Origin: Armatimonadota bacterium
Lineage (GTDB): Bacteria; Armatimonadota; Armatimonadia; Armatimonadales; Armatimonadaceae
Length of the DNA stretch: 5,441 nucleotides
Direction of reading: 5' to 3'
Assembly (NCBI GenBank): GCA_030833025.1
Contig: JAURHZ010000159.1
Span: forward strand, 1-5,441
Part shown: piece after piece, positions 1 through 5,441 of the stretch
Layout of the letters: each line of letters opens with the position of its first letter
Numbering within the stretch: position 1 is the stretch's first letter
The notes under the pieces: generated by a model
What the model saw: the letters and a program-made list of their open reading frames with translations, nothing else
The model's database searches: none
Told to the model about the DNA's origin: nothing
Translations under genes and position numbers: made by a program

Positions 1-110
1 GTTTTACCTGCACTTTTTGCACTATCGGCCATCGCAATTCGCATTACGGGAACCCGCGCATGCATCTTGTGGTACGAATAAGTGGGAGCCAATTCACTGT
101 CGAATTCCAT
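1..110 (-). CDS. Possible N-terminal part of an unrecognised minus-strand gene, cut by the window start
   Basis: On the minus strand an ATG at 110-108 opens a frame that runs without a stop to the window edge, about 36 codons. The residues look protein-like: MEFDSELAPTYSYHK, then MHARVPVMRIAMADSAKSAG. I do not recognise the family, and there is no signal peptide or membrane segment in the visible part. The start is uncertain. No clear Shine-Dalgarno precedes 110, and in-frame ATGs also lie at 65, 44 and 32; the last gives a plausible N-terminus beginning MADSAKSAG. All three plus-strand frames are also open across most of 1-80, so the absence of stops here is weak evidence. If real, the gene is divergent from the small ORF at 151 and the two share a 40-bp regulatory gap. 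Confidence 0.33.
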   Translation of the reverse strand, partial: MEFDSELAPTYSYHKMHARVPVMRIAMADSAKSAGK

Positions 111-135
111 CTGCCATTGCTGGCAATTATTTGGA

Positions 136-141
136 AAGGAG
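136..141 (+). promoter_or_regulatory. Strong Shine-Dalgarno for the small ORF at 151
   Basis: AAGGAG lies nine bases before the ATG at 151. This is a better match to the 16S rRNA anti-SD than the sites in front of either large gene (GGAG at 580-583, AGGAAG at 3172-3177). It is the main reason to take the 30-codon frame seriously. Confidence 0.55.
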
Positions 142-150
142 AAAGTGAAT

Positions 151-243
151 ATGCTACAGATACTTAAGGATCTGGAAACGATGATGTCCGATGTTATATC
201 GGTGTTGTTTCAGACCCCTGATAATGAACCGACAGACTTCTAG
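151..243 (+). CDS. Small ORF, 30-residue acidic amphipathic peptide of unknown function
   Basis: An ATG nine bases after AAGGAG opens a 30-codon frame ending in TAG. The peptide begins MLQILKDLETMMSDV and ends TPDNEPTDF. Residues 2-20 fit an amphipathic helix: hydrophobic residues L2, I4, L5, L8, M11, M12, V15, I16, V18, L19 and F20 recur at i/i+3/i+4 spacing, with K6, D7, E9, D14 and S17 on the other face. The last nine residues are polar, proline-containing and acidic. By count there are six acidic residues and one lysine, and no cysteine, signal peptide or long membrane span. I do not recognise a family. It could be a membrane-surface-binding small protein, a leader peptide for the operon 345 bp downstream, or a chance frame. 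A classic amino-acid attenuator is unlikely because no codon is over-represented. Confidence 0.45.
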   Translation: MLQILKDLETMMSDVISVLFQTPDNEPTDF

Positions 244-284
244 GTCGAGGGTTTGATGACGGACTTCCGGTGTCACCGAGCATG

Positions 285-331
285 AGGTTTCCATGCAACG
301 CTGCGGTGCGCATCCGGGAGTTTTTTCTTTT
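285..331 (+). repeat. 47-bp direct repeat, copy 1, terminator-like 3' end
   Basis: It begins AGGTTTCCATGCAACGC and ends GGGAGTTTTTTCTTTT, and matches the copy at 386-432 at 45 of 47 positions. The only differences are T313/A414 and C315/T416. A small hairpin can be drawn: CGG 304-306 with CCG 314-316 around a seven-base loop, extended by CT 301-302 with AG 319-320 across a small internal loop, followed by six T, C and four or more T. That is the layout of a Rho-independent terminator, though the stem is short. The element lies 41 bases after the stop of the small ORF and could end its transcript. It also contains a 19-codon frame (ATG 293, TGA 350-352) preceded by GAGG. Confidence 0.85.
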
Positions 332-370
332 TACTTGTACGCAAAGAGCTGAAAGTAAGCCTTATTCAAA

Positions 371-442
371 CTGAGAAGAGAAACCAGGTTTCCATGCAAC
401 GCTGCGGTGCGCAACTGGGAGTTTTTTCTTTTCGATTCTCAG
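371..442. repeat. Inverted repeat flanking repeat copy 2
   Basis: CTGAGAA at 371-377 is perfectly complementary to TTCTCAG at 436-442, and more bases match on both sides (AA outside, GAAA inside across two mismatches). In RNA the arms would close a 72-base structure with repeat copy 2 in the loop. Seven bases over this distance can occur by chance, so its role is uncertain. Confidence 0.4.
386..432 (+). repeat. 47-bp direct repeat, copy 2, inside an inverted repeat
   Basis: This is the second copy of the element at 285-331, starting exactly 101 bases later. Its two differences are consistent with the hairpin drawn for copy 1: one falls in the loop and the other turns a G-C pair into G-U. The same T-rich tail is present. 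Unlike copy 1, it is enclosed by CTGAGAA (371-377) and TTCTCAG (436-442). The internal ATG frame (394, stop 445-447) is 17 codons. It shares MQRCGA and GVFSF with copy 1, but both base changes alter residues, which favours a DNA/RNA element over a peptide gene. Confidence 0.85.
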
Positions 443-587
443 CTTAGTCAAGTTGCATTCTGAGTAAGTTCCATCCCTAGCTTGAATGGAAAGTAGGTTT
501 CTATCTGGCGTTTAAGCCACATCCACCATCCCTAAATTCCCTCCTTCGCCTCCTCCGATACAATCTGCAAAACGCTGTTGGAGTGCA

Positions 588-3215
588 ATGATGCCGGTAC
601 CAGCCAAACTTACACGAACTGTTCTCGCTGCCATCATTTCGCTATGGCCACTTACATCCACGCTGGCATCCCCCGCCCATAAAGCCGCTCTCATCGACCG
701 CTATGGCCGCCTCTTGCCAAAAGCCAGCGCATCGTGCATAACCTGCCATACATCCGACCCCGGCATCCATATGCCGACACGCCTCGCCGACATCCCACAC
801 AATGCTTTCGGCGCCCGCCTCGCTGCGCTCGGCTCTCGTGACATCGAAACCCGCCTCGCCAAAATCGCCACCGAAGACACCGACCACGATGGCACATCCA
901 ACGAACTTGAGCTCCTCGCTGGAACAAGCCCCGCAAATGCATCCGAGCGACCAACCCCAGCGCAGCGCACCGATGCCGCCCTAAAGCAGCTCCCCCTTGC
1001 ATTCCGTACCAGCGACTATGCCTTCCGGCCATTCAAACCCGTTCCACCTCGACCTACATCCAACGTATCCATCGACTCCCTCCTAAACCGCTACCAAACC
1101 GAACGCGACATCAGCGCAAACCCGGCGGCATCAAAGGAAGTCCTCCTGCGCCGCGCAACGATGGACATCACTGGCCTCCCGCCAACCCCCGCGGAACGGT
1201 CGGCATTTCTTGCCGATACACGCCCGGATGCCTACAAACGCCTCATCGATCGCCTCCTCGCAAGCCCGGCATACGGCGAGCGGTGGGGGCGTCACTTTAT
1301 GGACATTTGGCGCTATTCCGACTGGGCTGGCTGGAATGATGGTGGACAAGTCCGCGACTCACAGCCCCATATCTGGCGCTGGCGTGATTGGATTGTCGAA
1401 TCTCTTAATGGCAATATGCCTTACAACCGGATGGTTACACTCATGCTGGCCGCGGATGAAGTCGCGCCAACAGACCAGAATGCCCTCCGGGCAACCGGAT
1501 TTCTTGTACGAAACTACAAGCTCCTTAGCCGCGAAGCCTGGATGGAAGATACGGTCAACCATACTTCCAAGGCGTTCTTGGGTATCACCATGCACTGCGC
1601 GAAATGCCATTCGCATATGTATGACCCCATCCCGCAGACCGATTACTACCGCTTCCGCGCCATTTTCGAGAACTACAACGTGCGAACTGAACGGATTCCG
1701 GGCGAGCCTGACACCACAAAGACGGCGCTTGTCCGCGCCTACGATGCCGATATGACAGCGGCGACGTACTTGTTCCCGCGTGGGGATGACCGTAATCCCG
1801 ACAAATCACGAACATTCTCACCAGGCGTACCAGCGTTTCTGGGCGGCGAAATCGGTGTCAAGCCCATCACTCTGCCAGCGGTCGCAGCACATCCCGAGCT
1901 GGCAGCATTTGTCATTGATGAAACCCGTGCAAGTCTGCAAAAAAAGCTCGCTGCCGCACTGCTTGCCGATAAAAATGACCCTCGCGCACAGCTGGTCTAC
2001 CTACAGGCGCAGGTTGATATGCAAATTTTCGATGCCCAACGGGTAATCGAGAACATTGAGCTGACCGGAGACAAATCCAGCGCTAAATGGGTGATGGCGG
2101 CTAAGGACATCGTTCGCCTTGAGCGTTACAAACGCTTCACGGATGCCCGTATTTTACTTTTAGATGCCCGAAAACGCCTTGCTGCTACATCTGATAAAGA
2201 CAAACCGATGGCGCAGGCAGCGGTGACACAGCTCGAAAAGGATGTCGCGGCGGCAGAGGCAAAGTCCGCAACAGAGCTCGACACTGCGTACACAAAGCGC
2301 ATCCAGTCCTTGCCAAATCAGTCCACAGGTAAGCGCACCGCATTTGCAGCGTGGCTGGTTGATAAACAGAATCCGCTTACGGCGCGGGTGCTAGTCAACC
2401 ACATCTGGATGCGGCATTTTGGCACGGCTCTCGCACCGAGTGTGGCTGATTTTGGTCACAACAGCCAGGCGGTAGAGCAGGGCCAGCTGCTTGATTACCT
2501 CGCGCGTAGCTTTATGGACAATGGCTGGGACATGAAGCGGTTGCACCGGGAAATCATGTTATCGGCGGCCTATCAGCGAGACTCACGCCCATCGGCGAAA
2601 ATGCTGCAGCGCGATCCAGACAACGTCAGTTACTGGCGGTTTGCACCGCGTCGGCTCGAAGCGGAAGGTGTCCGGGATGCCATCCTTGCAGTAAGTGGCC
2701 AGCTGGACAGGACACAGGGCGGGGCTGAAGTCGACCAAAATCTGGCCCTTGAGACAAAGCGACGTAGCATTTACCTCCGCAGTGCACCGGAAAAAGAAGC
2801 CGAATTCATAAAGGTCTTCGATGGCCCATCGGTGACCGAGTGCTATGAGCGCAAACAAAGTATCCTCCCGCAGCAAGCCCTTGCGATGGCAAACTCAAAG
2901 CTGGCTCTTCGGGAGGCGCGAACACTTGCAGCATCCATTTATGATGCATTGCCAGAGAAAACCCACGTCTTCACCGCAATCCGCAACGCGTTTATCGCCA
3001 CGCTTACCCGTGAGCCAACCACGGCTGAAATGAATGAATGTGTGCGCTTTATGGCATCCACTGCAGAATCAACGCCTGGAAAAGCAGAGAACTCGCTCCA
3101 CAGACGCCTGGAAAATCTCGTCGCCGTCCTCATTCAATCACCACGAATTTGTAACCATTCGCTAACTTGGCAGGAAGAAATCCATGATGCAACCGAAATC
3201 CACACATCAACCTAG
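588..3215 (+). CDS. DUF1549/DUF1553 (PSCyt2-PSD1) secreted c-type haem protein, 875 aa
   Basis: This is a large exported protein of the PVC type; the reaction is unknown for the family. Residues 1-28 form a Sec-like signal (K7, R10, a hydrophobic stretch TVLAAIISLWPL, likely cleavage near A27). A short N-terminal module has a haem site CITCH (50-54) and a calcium-type loop EDTDHDGTSNELE (96-108), as in thrombospondin type 3-like repeats. DUF1549 covers about 160-365, with LLRRATMDITGLPPTPAE (186-203) and RLLASPAYGERWGRHFMDIW (222-241). It ends in the family's second CxxCH, HCAKCHSHMYDPIPQTDYYR (336-355). Residues ~430-570 are an Ala/Lys/Glu-rich helical linker. DUF1553 covers about 583-850 (NPLTARVLVNHIW 595-607, SAAYQRDS 659-666, LPQQALAMAN 760-769). 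Length is normal for the family. Two ATGs stand in tandem (588, 591); GGAG at 580-583 sits four or seven bases upstream, so 591 may be the better start. The last ~18 residues lie beyond the usual family end and overlap the next gene. Confidence 0.93.
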   Translation: MMPVPAKLTRTVLAAIISLWPLTSTLASPAHKAALIDRYGRLLPKASASCITCHTSDPGIHMPTRLADIPHNAFGARLAALGSRDIETRLAKIATEDTDHDGTSNELELLAGTSPANASERPTPAQRTDAALKQLPLAFRTSDYAFRPFKPVPPRPTSNVSIDSLLNRYQTERDISANPAASKEVLLRRATMDITGLPPTPAERSAFLADTRPDAYKRLIDRLLASPAYGERWGRHFMDIWRYSDWAGWNDGGQVRDSQPHIWRWRDWIVESLNGNMPYNRMVTLMLAADEVAPTDQNALRATGFLVRNYKLLSREAWMEDTVNHTSKAFLGITMHCAKCHSHMYDPIPQTDYYRFRAIFENYNVRTERIPGEPDTTKTALVRAYDADMTAATYLFPRGDDRNPDKSRTFSPGVPAFLGGEIGVKPITLPAVAAHPELAAFVIDETRASLQKKLAAALLADKNDPRAQLVYLQAQVDMQIFDAQRVIENIELTGDKSSAKWVMAAKDIVRLERYKRFTDARILLLDARKRLAATSDKDKPMAQAAVTQLEKDVAAAEAKSATELDTAYTKRIQSLPNQSTGKRTAFAAWLVDKQNPLTARVLVNHIWMRHFGTALAPSVADFGHNSQAVEQGQLLDYLARSFMDNGWDMKRLHREIMLSAAYQRDSRPSAKMLQRDPDNVSYWRFAPRRLEAEGVRDAILAVSGQLDRTQGGAEVDQNLALETKRRSIYLRSAPEKEAEFIKVFDGPSVTECYERKQSILPQQALAMANSKLALREARTLAASIYDALPEKTHVFTAIRNAFIATLTREPTTAEMNECVRFMASTAESTPGKAENSLHRRLENLVAVLIQSPRICNHSLTWQEEIHDATEIHTST
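3172..3177 (+). promoter_or_regulatory. Ribosome binding site inside the upstream gene
   Basis: AGGAAG lies six bases before the ATG at 3184 and inside the coding sequence of the DUF1549/DUF1553 gene. It supports the start that overlaps the upstream gene by 32 nt and fits translational coupling of the pair. Confidence 0.65.
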
Positions 3216-4692
3216 CGCCTGTCACGGTGTTTCGAGGCGTTCATTCCTGACCGATACCGGGATGGGATTTACAGGCCTTGCTCTTGGCGCGATGCTGGCG
3301 AAGAGCAGCCTTGGCGCACCGCCCGCCGGGTGGCAGAGCAAAATCGACCGCGGTCGCTCAGGCGTCAAACCCAAAGCCAAAACCGTCATTTGGATTTTTC
3401 TCTGCGGAGGCGTGTCGCACCTCGAGAGCTTTGATGTCAAACCTGAGCTGAATAAGTACGCCGGCAAGTCCATCGAAGAAACCCCTTACGCAGATGTCCT
3501 TGACCCTAAAAAGGTTGGTGCCAACATCCAGGCTGGGAATCCAAACCATGGAAACCGCAAAGTCATCATGCCGCTGCAAACGGGTTTTCAACGCTATGGG
3601 AAATGCGGCCTCGAGGTTGGCGACTGGTTCAAGGAAATCGGCACCTGCGCGGATGACCTCGCCGTTGTTCGCAGTCTCTGGACGGTGGACAATGACCATG
3701 GAGCGCAGCTGACATTCCAAACGGGGCGGCACGTACGCGAAGGTGCTCACCCGACGATTGGGAGCTGGGCTACCTACGGACTTGGGACGCTCAATGAAAA
3801 CCTACCGGAATTTGTTGTTCTCGGAACCCCGACAGGTGACTGCTGCGGCGGTGCCTGGACACACGGCGCGAGCTACCTTGGGCCTGAATACGCAGGTGTC
3901 CGCCTCTCGACGGATCCCAAAAAACCTCTGCCATACCTTGCTCCAGCCGACACGATGACCGCTGAGGAGCAAAAGCAAAATTTCAGCCTCCTTGGGCGCC
4001 TCAACCGCATCAGCGGGATTGACTACCCCGGCGACAAAGACCTCCGGGCGCGCATCAAGGCCTATGAGCTTGCGGCCCGGATGCAGGTGAGTATCCCGGC
4101 GGCGGTTGACATTGATGCTGAGCCAGCACATATCAAAACGATGTACGGGCTTGATAGGCCGGAAACGGCGGGGTTTGGTCGGAACTGTTTGCTTGCTCGC
4201 CGGCTAGCTGAGAAGGGCGTGCGCTTTGTCCAGCTATATCACGGAGGGGCATTTGGGTCGCCGCGTATCAACTGGGATGCCCATGAGGGCATCGTCGAAA
4301 ACCATGTCGGCCAAGCGGCAAGCATGGACCAACCGGTGACAGCGCTCCTGAAGGATTTGAAGCAGCGTGGGATGCTGGATGACACCCTCATTATTTGGAC
4401 CACTGAGTTTGGGAGAACGCCTATTACGCAGGGAGTTGGCGCTACGGGTCGTGATCATCATCCATTTGCGTACACGTGCTGGATGGCCGGTGCTGGTTTA
4501 AAGCCGGGTTTACGTTACGGCGAAACTGATGAGCTTGGGTACGACAGCGTTACCAATCCTGTGAGTGTCTATGACTTCCATGCAACAGTTTTACGGTTAC
4601 TTGGCATCGACCATACGAAGCTGACGTTCTACCACAACGGTAGCCGGCGGCGTCTGCCCGATGTACACGGCCATGGTGTCGACGGCATTTAG
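3184..4692 (+). CDS. DUF1501 family protein, Tat-exported, 502 aa
   Basis: This is a complete DUF1501 protein, a family usually placed with alkaline phosphatase/sulfatase-like folds but without an assigned substrate. A twin-arginine signal is clear: SRRSFL at 17-22, then a hydrophobic stretch to about 44 and a likely cut near LGA (43-45). Family blocks in order are GGVSHLESFDVKPEL (75-89), DNDHGAQLTFQTGRH (169-183), WTTEFGRTP (405-413), GRDHHP (422-427), and a characteristic C-terminus with YDFHATVLRLLGIDH (463-477), FYHNGS and DVHGHGV (493-499). Candidate metal-binding residues by position in these blocks are H79, D84, D169, H172, D365, H367, E408, H425, H426 and H466; this is inference. The start has AGGAAG six bases upstream and tandem ATGs at 3184 and 3187. 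It overlaps the preceding gene by 32 nt in another frame. Pairing with DUF1553 is typical of PVC genomes and suggests a shared extracytoplasmic role. Confidence 0.93.
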   Translation: MMQPKSTHQPSACHGVSRRSFLTDTGMGFTGLALGAMLAKSSLGAPPAGWQSKIDRGRSGVKPKAKTVIWIFLCGGVSHLESFDVKPELNKYAGKSIEETPYADVLDPKKVGANIQAGNPNHGNRKVIMPLQTGFQRYGKCGLEVGDWFKEIGTCADDLAVVRSLWTVDNDHGAQLTFQTGRHVREGAHPTIGSWATYGLGTLNENLPEFVVLGTPTGDCCGGAWTHGASYLGPEYAGVRLSTDPKKPLPYLAPADTMTAEEQKQNFSLLGRLNRISGIDYPGDKDLRARIKAYELAARMQVSIPAAVDIDAEPAHIKTMYGLDRPETAGFGRNCLLARRLAEKGVRFVQLYHGGAFGSPRINWDAHEGIVENHVGQAASMDQPVTALLKDLKQRGMLDDTLIIWTTEFGRTPITQGVGATGRDHHPFAYTCWMAGAGLKPGLRYGETDELGYDSVTNPVSVYDFHATVLRLLGIDHTKLTFYHNGSRRRLPDVHGHGVDGI

Positions 4693-4766
4693 GCCCAATT
4701 TCGACGAGTTTGTACGCACCGTGGTCCACACCCTCGTGCTTTGACCGGGTAGACTTTTGACCGATT
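4693..4766. promoter_or_regulatory. Gap before yaaA with an 8-bp direct repeat
   Basis: TTTGACCG occurs at 4740-4747 and 4756-4763, a 16-bp period, the second copy ending three bases before the yaaA ATG. A weak dyad, ACGAG 4704-4708 with CTCGT 4733-4737, lies upstream but has no T-tract, so no terminator is called. No Shine-Dalgarno is evident before 4767. The paired repeat could be an operator or overlapping -35-like TTGACC boxes, but no good -10 follows at the right distance. Confidence 0.3.
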
Positions 4767-5441
4767 ATGTTATTCCTGCTTCCGCCCAGTGAGGGCAAAA
4801 CGGTTCCGTCGGATGGCCCGGTTTACAACCCTAAGGACACCCGTTTTCCAAAGCTGGCAGCGCAGCGCAACAAACTGATTCGAAGTCTTGTCAAGCTGTC
4901 AAAAGGCAAGGCCGATGTGGCACTCAATGTTCTGGGACTCACAGCGGGTCAGTTAGAATTATTGGATGTCAATAAGCAGCTGTTGACATCGAAGTGTGCA
5001 CCAGCCTACCAAGTTTATACAGGTGTTTTGTACTCAGAGCTGGCTCCGGAATCGCTCACCAGCGATCAGCTTTACCGCTTGGATGCATCCGTGTGGATCG
5101 CGAGTGCGCTGTTTGGATTTGTGGGATTTTCAGATTTGATTCCTGCATACAGGATGTCAGGAGATGTCAGTTTGCCCGAGATAGGCTCACTGACACTGTT
5201 CTGGAAACAGGATCTTGGGGCGATGCTGGACAAGGTTTCGGGACCGATTGTCGATTTCCGCTCAGGGACGTATGTGAAGCTTGGGCCATTGTCGAAGGAT
5301 GTAAGTGCGCGCACGGTGGTTCCACGGGTGTTACAGCGGATGCCGGATGGCCCTCCAAAGCTGATAACACACTTCAACAAGGCGACAAAGGGACGGTTGA
5401 TGCGGGCGTATGCGCTTGCGGAGTACCCGGTTGAGTCTTTG
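4767..5441 (+). CDS. yaaA: YaaA / DUF328 (UPF0246) peroxide stress protein, 3' end missing
   Basis: The frame runs from ATG 4767 to the window end, 225 codons with no stop. Complete members of the family are about 240-260 residues, so only a short C-terminal part should be missing. Family blocks are present in order: MLFLLPPSEGK (1-11), VYTGVLY (83-89), SALFGF (113-118), IPAYRMSG (125-132), LFWKQDL (144-150), VDFRSGTY (162-169) and ITHFNKATKGRLMRAY (200-215). E. coli YaaA is a cytoplasmic protein, reported to bind DNA, that limits intracellular iron and oxidative damage during peroxide stress; the same role here is inferred. The PPSEGK opening and HFNKATKGR block resemble the actinobacterial-type branch more than the E. 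coli protein (ISPAKT, FYAKKARG). The start is fixed by a TGA stop nine bases upstream and by the PPSEGK position. No Shine-Dalgarno is evident. It is co-directional with the operon, 74 bp away. Confidence 0.87.
   Translation, partial: MLFLLPPSEGKTVPSDGPVYNPKDTRFPKLAAQRNKLIRSLVKLSKGKADVALNVLGLTAGQLELLDVNKQLLTSKCAPAYQVYTGVLYSELAPESLTSDQLYRLDASVWIASALFGFVGFSDLIPAYRMSGDVSLPEIGSLTLFWKQDLGAMLDKVSGPIVDFRSGTYVKLGPLSKDVSARTVVPRVLQRMPDGPPKLITHFNKATKGRLMRAYALAEYPVESL

Larger units (their letters stand above)
244..587. other. Structured intergenic region upstream of the DUF1553/DUF1501 operon
   Basis: No long gene is visible here. The region holds two 47-bp direct repeats (285-331, 386-432), a degenerate copy of their first ten bases at 495-504, a small hairpin candidate between the copies (TTACTT 331-336 with AAGTAA 353-358), and an inverted repeat around the second copy (CTGAGAA 371-377, TTCTCAG 436-442). 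A compact palindrome, CGGTGTCACCG, lies at 268-278, just after the small ORF. The last ~75 bases (514-560 especially) are pyrimidine-rich. TACAAT at 559-564 resembles a -10 box and would place a start about 15 bases before the gene at 588, but no -35 hexamer lies at the right distance, so I do not call a promoter. Confidence 0.6.

Noticed and set aside
1..81. Plus-strand frame 1 open to TAA at 79-81, giving a hydrophobic C-terminal-like tail
   Set aside because: All three plus frames are open here, and the minus-strand reading looks more like ordinary protein. Twenty-six codons cannot decide the matter.
285..432. CRISPR array
   Set aside because: There are only two units, the 54-bp spacing segment has its own inverted repeats, the unit ends in a T-tract, and no cas gene is visible.
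536..564. Promoter with TACAAT -10 box for the operon
   Set aside because: No acceptable -35 hexamer lies 16-18 bases upstream (536-541 reads ATTCCC). A single hexamer is expected by chance.
512..1032. Overlapping minus-strand open frames (e.g. 512-694, 691-1032)
   Set aside because: They lie over the start and signal region of the well-supported DUF1549/DUF1553 gene and are low-complexity shadows rich in Gly, Arg and Cys.
1210..1755. 181-codon plus-strand frame inside the first large gene
   Set aside because: It overlaps the conserved DUF1549 blocks in another frame, and its translation has no family-like motifs.
3358..3750. 130-codon minus-strand frame
   Set aside because: It is antisense to conserved DUF1501 blocks with no ribosome site, and is explained by codon bias of the real gene.
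4693..4766. Rho-independent terminator after the DUF1501 gene
   Set aside because: The only dyad (ACGAG/CTCGT) has a long loop and no following T-run.
4994..5434. 146-codon plus-strand frame near the right end
   Set aside because: It is in another frame over YaaA motifs such as IPAYRMSG and VDFRSGTY. YaaA is clearly the true frame.

Overview
The window holds a two-gene secreted-protein operon of the type abundant in the Planctomycetota–Verrucomicrobiota (PVC) group: a DUF1549/DUF1553 multidomain c-type haem protein (588-3215) followed by a DUF1501 Tat-exported protein (3184-4692). The start of a YaaA/DUF328 (UPF0246) peroxide-stress gene follows (4767 to the window end). A PVC bacterium, perhaps Verrucomicrobiota, with moderate GC is the best guess. 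This rests on the protein families alone; no rRNA or other phylogenetic marker is present, and the YaaA sequence looks closer to the actinobacterial-type branch of its family.

Layout: positions 1-110 can be read on the minus strand as the first ~36 codons of a gene leaving the window on the left (unrecognised, tentative). A 30-codon ORF (151-243) with a textbook Shine-Dalgarno follows on the plus strand. Positions 244-587 have no long gene but are structured. They carry two copies of a 47-bp repeat (45/47 identical, 101 bp apart), each ending in a terminator-like T-tract. A degenerate third 5' edge lies about 109 bp further on, and inverted repeats lie around and between the copies. The operon starts at 588; its two genes overlap by 32 nt and are probably translationally coupled. 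A 74-bp gap with an 8-bp direct repeat separates it from yaaA.

How the genes may work together: the first protein has a Sec-type signal and two CxxCH sites, so it should be assembled with haem outside the cytoplasm. The second has a twin-arginine signal and should be exported folded. DUF1553 and DUF1501 proteins are a recurrent pair in PVC genomes, often in many copies, and their biochemical role is not established. YaaA is cytoplasmic and is probably an independent neighbour. The parts least explained by known families are the small ORF and the repeat-bearing leader region upstream of the operon.
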